A stretch of 43,859 nt of DNA from Clostridium_AM sp964554365. GTDB taxonomy: Bacteria; Bacillota; Clostridia; Clostridiales; Clostridiaceae. The notes below the pieces were generated by a model. The model was not told where the DNA came from. It made no database searches and worked only from the letters and a program-made list of their open reading frames with translations. The DNA lies in the NCBI GenBank assembly GCA_964554365.1, contig CAZKOJ010000013.1, positions 1 through 43,859 on the forward strand. The letters run 5' to 3'. Of the stretch, positions 33,621 to 41,527 are shown piece by piece. Numbering within the stretch: the first letter of the stretch is position 1; each line of letters starts with the position of its first letter. The position numbers were made by a program, and so were the translations under genes.

Positions 33621-34934
33621 ATGAAGACTAATGTTCTTGAAAAATGGATAATGGATAAAATTGGAATAAAAAAATTCTATAAAGAGGAATTAGAGAATTA
33701 TCAAGTAAATAAGATAAAAGAAATCATAGCTTATGCAAAAAAACACAGTAAATTTTATAAAAAACATTTAAAATATTTTGAGGAAAGCAACATAAATTCT
33801 TTTAAAGATTTTGAGAAAATACCGTTTACTGTATCAAATCATATAAAAGAGAATTCGCAGGATTTTTTATGTGTATCTCAGAAAGATATTGCTAGAGTTG
33901 TAACCTTAAAAACCTCTGGTACAACTGGCAAAGGAAAAAGGATATATTTCACAGAGAAAGATTTAAATCTTACAATAGATTTTTTTAAACATGGAATGAG
34001 TTGTTTAGTAAATAAAAATGACAGAGTACTAGTACTTCTTCCAGGAAATTCTCATGGAAGTATAGGAGATTTACTTAAAAAAGCTCTAAAAGAATTAGAA
34101 ATAGAATGTTATGTGCAGGGTGTTATTGTAAATACAAAAGATACTGCAAGGTTTATACAAAATAATAATATAAATTGCATTGTAGGTATCCCTATACAGG
34201 TGCTTCATTTTAGTAGAGTAGAAAGTGAAGCATTTAAAAATAAAATAGAAAAAATTCTTCTAAGTACAGATTATGTACCTGAAATTTTAATAAAAGAAAT
34301 TACAAATGAATTTGGTTGCAAAGTTTTTACTCACTATGGAATGACTGAGATGGGATATGGTGGGGGTGTGGAATGTGAAGCATTAAATGGATATCACATG
34401 AGAGAGGCAGACTTATACTTTGAAATAATAAACCCAATCACAGGTAAATTAGTAGAAAATGGACAATACGGTGAAGTGGTGTTTACAACACTTACAAGAG
34501 AAGGTATGCCTTTAATAAGGTATAGAACTGGAGATATCGCATGCTTTAATGTAGAAAAATGTTCCTGTGGTACTTTTTTAAAAACTATGAGAAGGGTCAT
34601 TGGTAGAATGGACAACAAAATCATAATAAATAAAAATCAATTTATTTATATGAGAGAATTAGATGAGGTTATTTTATCTTTTAAAGAAGTAATAAATTAC
34701 AAAGTCTACATTGAAGAGGAAAATATAATTTTTATAGAAATATTAGCGTTAACAGAAGAAGATTTTTATAAATTACAAAGTGAAATAATTAATGAAATTG
34801 AAAGCATACCCGTAATAGAAGAAGCATTAAATAAAAATCAGATAAAAATTGTATTAAATTACTTAGAAAGCACTATAGAAACAAAGAATAGTATGATAAA
34901 GAGAAAAATATATAATTATAGAAAGAAGGTTTAA
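33621..34934 (+). CDS. DVU_1553-family AMP-forming (PaaK-like) ligase
   Basis: 437 residues. ATP/AMP motif TSGTTGKGK (98-106), YGMTEMGYGGG near 240, and YRTGD near 300, as in phenylacetate-CoA ligase-type adenylating enzymes. The C-terminal lid is present but short. It would adenylate a carboxylate, then transfer it to a thiol. Its constant presence in this cluster suggests activation of a cofactor carboxylate or of a cluster-specific small molecule rather than aromatic catabolism (inference). Confidence 0.83.
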   Translation: MKTNVLEKWIMDKIGIKKFYKEELENYQVNKIKEIIAYAKKHSKFYKKHLKYFEESNINSFKDFEKIPFTVSNHIKENSQDFLCVSQKDIARVVTLKTSGTTGKGKRIYFTEKDLNLTIDFFKHGMSCLVNKNDRVLVLLPGNSHGSIGDLLKKALKELEIECYVQGVIVNTKDTARFIQNNNINCIVGIPIQVLHFSRVESEAFKNKIEKILLSTDYVPEILIKEITNEFGCKVFTHYGMTEMGYGGGVECEALNGYHMREADLYFEIINPITGKLVENGQYGEVVFTTLTREGMPLIRYRTGDIACFNVEKCSCGTFLKTMRRVIGRMDNKIIINKNQFIYMRELDEVILSFKEVINYKVYIEEENIIFIEILALTEEDFYKLQSEIINEIESIPVIEEALNKNQIKIVLNYLESTIETKNSMIKRKIYNYRKKV

Positions 34935-34936
34935 AA

Positions 34937-35989
34937 ATGAAAGATATATATGAAAAAGTATCTGAATTCTTAGACAAAAAAGAAAGTTTTGTAATAGCTA
35001 CTATTTTGGAAAAGTCAGGATCTGGCCCCAGAGAACAGGGTGTAAAGATGATTATCAGAAAAGACTTTTCTATTGTAGGTACTATAGGTGGTGGTATATT
35101 TGAAGCTATGGCTATAAAGCTTTCTTCAAAGGTTTTTGAAAATGGGGAATTTATAGTTAAAAAATTTTCATTGTCAAATGAAAGTGCTTCATCATTGGGT
35201 ATGATATGTGGTGGAGAAGTTAAACTGCTTTTAGAATATGTAGATTGTAATGATAATGATATGATAAATATATATACAAAGACAAAAGAGCTTAGAAGAA
35301 AAGGCATTAATTTCGCAATTATAACAAAGATAAGTGAAGAAGATGGAAAAATAAAGGGAATAGATAAATGGATTTGTACGGAAACAGCATTTTATGGAGA
35401 AGAAAATGATATAGCTCAATGCATATTCAGAAAAATAAGAGAAGACTTTAAAAACATTAGCTTCCAGAATATTATTGTACAAGGAGAAAGATATTTAATA
35501 GAACCTATTTTAAACTATGAAAGTGTATATATAATAGGTGCTGGTCATGTTTCACAAAAGATTGCAGATATAACTAAAATGTTGGATTTTAAGACTATTG
35601 TTCTAGATGATAGAGAAGAATTTGCTAATAGAGAGAGATTTAAAACTGCTGATGAAATAAAAGTAATTCCTTCTTTTGAAAATATACTTAATTATATAGA
35701 AGTAGATAGTACAAGTTATATAATAATAGTTACAAGAGGACATGCCTATGATAAAGAAGTACTTGGTCAAATGTTTAAAACTGATGCAAAATATATAGGT
35801 ATGATAGGAAGTAAAAAGAAGAGAGAATTTACTTATAACTGTCTTCTAAATGAAGGATATACTTCAAAGGATATTGAAAGAGTACATTGTCCTATTGGCA
35901 TATCTATATTTGCACAAACACCTGAAGAAATAGCCATAAGTATTACAGCTGAATTAATTAAAGTTAAGAGATCACCATTAAATGAATAA
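34937..35989 (+). CDS. xdhC: XdhC-family molybdenum hydroxylase maturation factor
   Basis: 350 residues. XdhC/CoxI domain (~10-105) with SGSGPREQGVKM, GTIGGGIFEA and the conserved SLGMICGGEV (C91). The C-terminal XdhC_C Rossmann domain has GAGHVSQKIAD (201-211), VTRGHAYDKEVL, IGMIGSKKKRE and CPIGI. XdhC binds molybdenum cofactor, helps replace an oxo by a sulfido ligand and inserts it into xanthine dehydrogenase; here the ligand may be selenium. Two bases after the ligase gene, 8-base overlap with the next. Confidence 0.92.
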   Translation: MKDIYEKVSEFLDKKESFVIATILEKSGSGPREQGVKMIIRKDFSIVGTIGGGIFEAMAIKLSSKVFENGEFIVKKFSLSNESASSLGMICGGEVKLLLEYVDCNDNDMINIYTKTKELRRKGINFAIITKISEEDGKIKGIDKWICTETAFYGEENDIAQCIFRKIREDFKNISFQNIIVQGERYLIEPILNYESVYIIGAGHVSQKIADITKMLDFKTIVLDDREEFANRERFKTADEIKVIPSFENILNYIEVDSTSYIIIVTRGHAYDKEVLGQMFKTDAKYIGMIGSKKKREFTYNCLLNEGYTSKDIERVHCPIGISIFAQTPEEIAISITAELIKVKRSPLNE

Positions 35990-37088
35990 AGATAATTTTG
36001 CAGCAGTAATACTTGCAGCAGGATATTCTTCCAGAATGGGTGAGTTTAAACCTCTATTGAAGTTTGGAAAATATACTGCAATAGAAACAGCTGTAAATAC
36101 TTTTAAAGCTGCTGGAATTTACAATATTATAGTGGTAGTAGGGCATAGAGGAACAGAAATAATGAGAATATTAGAAAAATCATCAGCAAAATGTGTAGAA
36201 AATAAAAATTATTCTCAAGGAATGTATTTTTCTGTGTTAAAGGGCATAGAAAAATTAGAAAAAGATATCACTGGATTTTTTATACTTCCTGTGGATACGC
36301 CACTTATAAAAAAAGACACTATAGAAATGTTAAAAATTAAATACTCACAATGTGATAAAGGAATTATATATCCTAGCTTTAATGGTATAAAAGGGCATCC
36401 TCCTCTTATTGGCTTTAAATATAAAGATGTAATAATAAATGCTAATGAAAAGGGAGGTTTAAAGAGTGTATTAAATAAATTCAATGAAGACTCTATAAAT
36501 GTCCCTGTATTTGATGAGGCAACAATAATGGATATGGATACCAAAGAAGAGTATGAAAAATTACTAAAATACTTTAATTTGAATTCATTAAACAGAGCGG
36601 AATGTTATTGCATTTTAAATATATATAATGTTCCAAATAACATAATAAGACACTGCAATAAAGTATCAGAAGTAGCTTTAAATATTTTAAATAAATTAAA
36701 TAAAGAAGGCTGTAACTTTGATTCAAACATAATGGAAACTGCAGCACTATTACATGATATAGCTAGAAAAAAAAAGAATCATGCTAAAGCAGGGGAAGAA
36801 ATATTAAAAAAACTGGGCTATGAACATATAGGAAATATAATATCAACACATATGGATATAAAGGTAAATGAAAAAGAAAATATTACAGAAAATGAAATAT
36901 TGTATTTAGCAGATAAACTTGTAAAGGAAGACCGATATACAACACTAGAGCAGAGATATTCCAATATTTTATTAGAATATGATAATCAATTTACAGTTTT
37001 ATACAAAATACAAAAAAGATTTGCTGAAGCTAAAAAAATTATAAAAAAGATAGAAAATATAATAGGGAAAAGCTTTAATTATGAATAA
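35982..37088 (+). CDS. DVU_1551-family MobA/MocA-like NTP transferase fused to an HD domain
   Basis: 368 residues. The N-terminal ~195 residues are a MobA/MocA-like nucleotidyltransferase (AAVILAAGYSSRMGEFKPLL; PVDTPLI; GHPPLIGF). MocA attaches CMP to molybdopterin for xanthine dehydrogenases, so this enzyme probably makes the cytosine or a related dinucleotide form. Residues ~205-365 are an HD-type hydrolase domain (H224 and ALLHDIAR at H258-D259). The fusion could couple cofactor nucleotide transfer to hydrolysis or regulation. Start overlaps xdhC by 8 bases. Confidence 0.87.
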   Translation: MNKDNFAAVILAAGYSSRMGEFKPLLKFGKYTAIETAVNTFKAAGIYNIIVVVGHRGTEIMRILEKSSAKCVENKNYSQGMYFSVLKGIEKLEKDITGFFILPVDTPLIKKDTIEMLKIKYSQCDKGIIYPSFNGIKGHPPLIGFKYKDVIINANEKGGLKSVLNKFNEDSINVPVFDEATIMDMDTKEEYEKLLKYFNLNSLNRAECYCILNIYNVPNNIIRHCNKVSEVALNILNKLNKEGCNFDSNIMETAALLHDIARKKKNHAKAGEEILKKLGYEHIGNIISTHMDIKVNEKENITENEILYLADKLVKEDRYTTLEQRYSNILLEYDNQFTVLYKIQKRFAEAKKIIKKIENIIGKSFNYE

Positions 37089-37674
37089 AAAGATTTATTT
37101 GGTGAGGCATGGTAAAATAGATATAAGTAATGAAAAATCCTATATAGGAATTACAGATTTGCCCATAAATATGGAGGGCATAATACAAGCCAAAAAACTT
37201 AAAATTTTTTTTGATGCCATAGATATTGAAAAAGTATATGTAAGTTATTTAAAAAGGTGCAAGCAAACAGCACAAATAATTTTAGAAAATAGAAATATAG
37301 AACCGATTTTGGTAAAACAGTTTGCTGAAATAAACATGGGTGAATGGGAAGGACAAACTTTCAATTATATAAAAAGCACTTTCCCAGAGGAATTTAAAAA
37401 AAGAGGAGAAAATATAGATGATTTTATACCTCCAAAGGGAGAAAGTTTTCAACAGCTTAAGGAAAGAGTTATGCCAGTTTTTCGAACTATTGAAAGAAAT
37501 AGCAAAGGCAACATACTTATAATTACTCATGCAGGAGTAATTAGAGGCATACTATCTAATATTTTATCAATACCAATGATGAACATATTTGCAATACGTG
37601 AAAAGTACGGATGCGTAAATGAAATTTCATGGAATAGTAAATATAAAAAATGGCAGTGGAAAATTGTATTATAA
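37081..37674 (+). CDS. Histidine phosphatase (CobC/phosphoglycerate mutase-like)
   Basis: 197 residues. Catalytic RHG motif (LVRHGKID, His10), GITDLPIN, SYLKRCKQTA with a second catalytic arginine, acid GEWEGQT and ITHAGVIRG with the second histidine. Complete active site. Close to alpha-ribazole phosphatases, but no cobalamin gene is near. In this cluster a phosphorylated cofactor precursor is the more natural substrate (inference). Overlaps the preceding gene by 8 bases. Confidence 0.87.
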   Translation: MNKKIYLVRHGKIDISNEKSYIGITDLPINMEGIIQAKKLKIFFDAIDIEKVYVSYLKRCKQTAQIILENRNIEPILVKQFAEINMGEWEGQTFNYIKSTFPEEFKKRGENIDDFIPPKGESFQQLKERVMPVFRTIERNSKGNILIITHAGVIRGILSNILSIPMMNIFAIREKYGCVNEISWNSKYKKWQWKIVL

Positions 37675-37687
37675 AGGGGCTGTTAGT

Positions 37688-39559
37688 GTGAAAATAGTTA
37701 ATTGTAAATCAGATATAGAGATTTCTCATGAAAGATGCAAAAGATTTGATACTAAACCAAATCAAGTTTTTAGTAAAAAAATTATATGTGATACAGAATT
37801 ACAAAAAAAATTTGCAGCTAACAGAGATTTAATAGTAACTGCAGCACCATACATGGCTCAACTCACTAACTTTGTAAAAGGATTTAATTTTTTTGTATTG
37901 CTTACAGATGGTGAAGGATGCATATTAAATGCTATAGGTGATGAAAAAATACTTTCTGAAGCATTTTCAATGAAAATGATACCAGGGGCATTTATGAATG
38001 AAGAAAATATAGGAACTAATGCTATGAGCATGGTTATAGAAACAAAATCTCCAGTTCAGGTTTCTGGTGAAGAGCATTTTATAAAAGCGTATCATAAATG
38101 GACCTGCTCTGCAGCACCTATAAATGACAATCATGGAAGACTTATAGGAGTTCTTAATCTGACAGGGTATATTAAATTTGTACACCCACATACATTAGGT
38201 ATGGTTATAGCGGCCTCCAATGCTATAGAAGAAATGATGAAGGTAAAAGAGTATCACAGGATACAGGACATAAATGATAAACACATAAAAACTATATTTA
38301 ATTCTATTCCTGTAGCTATAGTGACTTCTGATATAAATGGAAAAATAAAAGTTTGCAATAAAAAAGCCTTAGATATGTTTGGCAATAAGGCAGATGGATT
38401 AAAAATAGATGAAATGGCAGAGCTTATAGAGAATTGGGACAAAGTAAAAACATCTATATATTTAGGAAAAAGTATTTCGCAGGAAATAAATATAATAGCA
38501 TTAAGAAACAAATTTCAATGTCAGTTAACTGCTAGTTCAATATATAATTCAGAAGATGATGCTATTGAAATAGTATACGTTCTTGAGGAGATTAAGAAGA
38601 GAAAGAAAAAAAACGATGGTCAAGCTTATTATACTTTCGATAAAATAATTGGAGAAGATGAAAATTTTATAAAGATAGTTGAATATGCAAAAAAAATAGC
38701 AAATAGTAAATCTACTATTCTTATAATGGGAGAAAGTGGTACTGGAAAAGAGGTATTTGCACAATCAATTCATAATTACAGTAGTAGAGTTGATGGACCT
38801 TTTATAGCATTAAACTGTGGTGCTATTCCAAAGCAACTTATAGAATCAGAACTTTTTGGGTATGAAGAAGGGGCATTTACAGGAGCTAAAAAGGGAGGAA
38901 ACCTTGGAAAATTTGAATTAGCTGATAACGGAACTATAATGCTAGATGAAATTGGAGAAATGCCAATTGATATGCAGACAAAACTTTTAAGAGTTGTTCA
39001 AGAAGGTATAATAACAAGAATAGGAAGTTCAAAATCAATACCTGTAGATGTTAGAATTATAGCAGCTACTAATAAGGATTTAAAAAAAGAGGTAGAGCTT
39101 GGAAGGTTTAGAAAAGATTTATACTATAGACTTAATGTATTACCTATATATTTACCTCCACTTAGGCAAAGAAAAGGAGATATAATTCTTTTTATAAGAT
39201 ATTTTATAAAAAATATTGCTAAAAAGCTTAATAAAAAGGAGTTAACTATACCAGAAGAATGCTTAAATAAGATTATAAATTATGGTTGGCCTGGAAATAT
39301 AAGGGAATTAGAAAATGTTGTTGAGTTAATTATAAATACTGAGTCTATACCATCAGATTATTTTGGAGACGAAAATTGCAAAACTGAAACACTAATAAAT
39401 ATTAATAAGGAATGTCTAAAATTAGAATATGCAGAAAAGGAACATTTAATTAAAATATTAAAAAGGTTCAAGGGGAATATTACTCATTCAGCAGAAGCAT
39501 TGGGAATAAGAAGAAATACTTTATACAGCAAAATTAAAAAATATGATATACACATATAA
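37688..39559 (+). CDS. GAF/PAS sigma-54-dependent activator (XdhR/AcoR-like)
   Basis: 623 residues. GAF-type sensor (~40-185; FVLLTDGEGCIL, NIGTNAMSM), PAS (~200-300), AAA+ with GESGTGKE (348-355), GAFTGA (395-400), IMLDEIGEMP and a C-terminal Fis helix-turn-helix (THSAEALGIRRNTLYSKIKK). Best candidate to act on the sigma-54 promoter at 25662. It ends the cluster it probably controls, giving positive feedback. The open frame extends back to 37619 inside the phosphatase gene, but AAAGGGG and a GTG at 37688 give a proper start. Its ligand may be a purine or molybdenum cofactor intermediate. Confidence 0.9.
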   Translation: MKIVNCKSDIEISHERCKRFDTKPNQVFSKKIICDTELQKKFAANRDLIVTAAPYMAQLTNFVKGFNFFVLLTDGEGCILNAIGDEKILSEAFSMKMIPGAFMNEENIGTNAMSMVIETKSPVQVSGEEHFIKAYHKWTCSAAPINDNHGRLIGVLNLTGYIKFVHPHTLGMVIAASNAIEEMMKVKEYHRIQDINDKHIKTIFNSIPVAIVTSDINGKIKVCNKKALDMFGNKADGLKIDEMAELIENWDKVKTSIYLGKSISQEINIIALRNKFQCQLTASSIYNSEDDAIEIVYVLEEIKKRKKKNDGQAYYTFDKIIGEDENFIKIVEYAKKIANSKSTILIMGESGTGKEVFAQSIHNYSSRVDGPFIALNCGAIPKQLIESELFGYEEGAFTGAKKGGNLGKFELADNGTIMLDEIGEMPIDMQTKLLRVVQEGIITRIGSSKSIPVDVRIIAATNKDLKKEVELGRFRKDLYYRLNVLPIYLPPLRQRKGDIILFIRYFIKNIAKKLNKKELTIPEECLNKIINYGWPGNIRELENVVELIINTESIPSDYFGDENCKTETLININKECLKLEYAEKEHLIKILKRFKGNITHSAEALGIRRNTLYSKIKKYDIHI

Positions 39560-39574
39560 AATTCAAATAAATAA

Positions 39575-39603
39575 TTGCACAATTTGTATATTGAGAGTAT
39601 AAT
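39575..39603 (+). promoter_or_regulatory. Possible sigma-A promoter of mnmH
   Basis: TTGCAC-N17-TATAAT, with a perfect -10 box. The start would be near 39610, placing the terminator hairpin below at the very 5' end of the mnmH transcript. Confidence 0.5.
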
Positions 39604-39608
39604 GAGTC

Positions 39609-39640
39609 GAATACCTTCCCTTTGGAAGGTATTCTTTATT
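39609..39640 (+). terminator. Terminator after the activator gene, or 5' hairpin of mnmH
   Basis: GAATACCTTCC (39609-39619) and GGAAGGTATTC (39624-39634), perfect 11-base stem, followed by TTTATT. Confidence 0.82.
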
Positions 39641-39673
39641 GTGTGAAAATATAATTGAATTAGAGGTAAGTTT

Positions 39674-40702
39674 ATGATAAAAGCTATAGATTATTCAGAA
39701 ATCGATGAAAAATTAATTAAAGATAACTATGTATTAATTGATGTAAGAAGCCCAGGGGAGTTTTTAAATGCTAGTATACCAGGCGCAGTTAATATTCCTC
39801 TTTTTACTGATGAACAAAGAGAACACATAGGAACTGTTTATGTACAGGAAAGTGTTGAAAAAGCTAAAAAGCTTGGCATAGAAGCTGCAGCTAAAAACCT
39901 TCCTATTATATATGAAAAAATACAACAACTTCAACAGCAATATAAATCTCTTATATTTTTTTGTGCAAAGGGAGGAATGAGAAGTAGTTCAATGGTTTCA
40001 TTGCTTATAACCATAGGGGTGAATGCATTTAAAATAAGAGGTGGGTATAAATTTTATAGGGCATATATAAATAAAAACCTTCCTAAAGTCATAGAAGAAG
40101 TTCAATTTATAGTAATTCATGGTAATACGGGAGTAGGAAAAACTAATATATTAAAAAAGCTTAAAGAGGCTGGATATGATGTATTAGATTTAGAAGGTTC
40201 GGCAAATCATAGAGGTTCTCTTTTGGGAAATATAGGACTTGGAGATGAAAATTCTCAAAAACAGTTTGAAAGTCTTATATATGAAGCCATTAAAGAAAGA
40301 AAAAGTAATTTGGTTTTTGTTGAAGGAGAAAGTAAAAGAATAGGAGATATAATAATACCTGGATTCATTTTTAATGCTATGGAAAAAGGTGTTCATATTA
40401 ATGTAACTGCTGCATTGGATTTTAGAGTTAAAAATATAATGAAAGATTATGTTGAAAATAATAATCAAGAAATTATAGAAGCTCTAAATAAATTAAGAAA
40501 ATATATAAATTGTAAAAATGTTGATAGATATATAGAAGATGTGAAAAAGCATTCTTATGATAAAGTAATAGAAGAGCTAATGGTTAAATACTATGATCCT
40601 ATGTATGAAAATACCATAAATAATTATGAATTAAATGTAGAAAATACAAATAGTGAAAGAACATGTGATGTTATAATAAACTGGCTAAAAGATAAATTTT
40701 AG
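39674..40702 (+). CDS. mnmH: tRNA 2-selenouridine synthase MnmH (SelU/YbbB)
   Basis: 342 residues. Rhodanese domain with catalytic Cys97 in FFCAKGGMRS, then a P-loop domain GNTGVGKT (150-157). The enzyme converts 2-thiouridine at tRNA wobble position 34 to 2-selenouridine, using selenophosphate and a geranyl intermediate. Its presence next to a selenium-linked hydroxylase cluster indicates selenophosphate is made in this organism; selD is not in the window. The usual WxGG is replaced by AKGG. SD TTAGAGGT before ATG. Confidence 0.92.
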   Translation: MIKAIDYSEIDEKLIKDNYVLIDVRSPGEFLNASIPGAVNIPLFTDEQREHIGTVYVQESVEKAKKLGIEAAAKNLPIIYEKIQQLQQQYKSLIFFCAKGGMRSSSMVSLLITIGVNAFKIRGGYKFYRAYINKNLPKVIEEVQFIVIHGNTGVGKTNILKKLKEAGYDVLDLEGSANHRGSLLGNIGLGDENSQKQFESLIYEAIKERKSNLVFVEGESKRIGDIIIPGFIFNAMEKGVHINVTAALDFRVKNIMKDYVENNNQEIIEALNKLRKYINCKNVDRYIEDVKKHSYDKVIEELMVKYYDPMYENTINNYELNVENTNSERTCDVIINWLKDKF

Positions 40703-40910
40703 ATTGTGAAATGAAGAGTTTACAATTATAAATAAAATATAGATTATAGACAAAAATCAGGATAAATTATCAGAAAAACTTAACTATATAATTCAAAGAC
40801 TTAGGGCATTATAAAAAAACACATGAGATTCTTTTTGTAGTAGTTCCTTTTTTTATATTTCTGCATATAAAGATACTAACAGTATATGTGGATTTATGAG
40901 GAGGGGTATA

Positions 40911-41312
40911 ATGTCAAGTATTATACTTCAATATATTTTAGTAGTGCTTTTAGTAGTAGGATTAGGCTATTTTATGTATCTGCTAAAGGATAAAAAGGTT
41001 AAGTTTAATGAAGATTACTTTGGCATAAGTTATAGTATATTGAACTCACTAGGAGAAACAGAAGGTACTGTAGAAAATGTAAAAAAAGTGCTAAGAATAG
41101 TTTCAAAATCTGTACTCTATGTTGAAGATAACTATAAAAGTGAAGATAATAATATAAAAGAAGACAAGGCTTTAGCCTTTGCAAGAGAAGCATTGAGGGA
41201 TTTAAAACTTAGTAAAACTATAGATGATGATAGTATAAGATATATGATAAGGCTTTCAGCAGCTTTTTTAAGTCCTACAAATGAGAATATAGATAGTACT
41301 AAAAATAACTAA
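40911..41312 (+). CDS. Hypothetical single-pass membrane protein upstream of parE
   Basis: 133 residues. One N-terminal membrane segment (~4-24, IILQYILVVLLVVGLGYFMYLL), then an acidic, helical cytosolic part with no recognisable motif. The frame opens at 40896, but SD GAGGAGGGG (40897-40905) makes the ATG at 40911 the start. It has its own terminator. I do not recognise a family. Confidence 0.7.
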   Translation: MSSIILQYILVVLLVVGLGYFMYLLKDKKVKFNEDYFGISYSILNSLGETEGTVENVKKVLRIVSKSVLYVEDNYKSEDNNIKEDKALAFAREALRDLKLSKTIDDDSIRYMIRLSAAFLSPTNENIDSTKNN

Positions 41313-41317
41313 AAATG

Positions 41318-41355
41318 TAGCTAATCTTTGCATAGCATAGATTAGCTATATCATT
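41318..41355 (+). terminator. Terminator after the membrane protein gene
   Basis: TAGCTAATCT (41318-41327) and AGATTAGCTA (41339-41348), perfect stem, followed by a weak T run. Confidence 0.7.
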
Positions 41356-41455
41356 TTGTAAAAAAATGGATTAAATGTGTTGTTAAAATAAAAATGCTGT
41401 TGTATAATAAGGCAATGTATAGGTTATATATTAATAACTAATATAATGAGAACGT

Positions 41456-41484
41456 TTGTTTTTATTTTAAGTTTTTGGTACAAT
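41456..41484 (+). promoter_or_regulatory. Possible sigma-A promoter of parE
   Basis: TTGTTT-N17-TACAAT, 44 bases before the ATG. Confidence 0.45.
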
Positions 41485-41527
41485 AAATACTTGTAGAAAG
41501 TAAAGAATAGAATTATGGAGGAATCAT

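Noticed and set aside
34873..35307. 144-codon minus-strand frame over ligase/xdhC
   Set aside because: It covers the junction of two well-supported plus-strand genes and has Phe/Ser-rich shadow composition.
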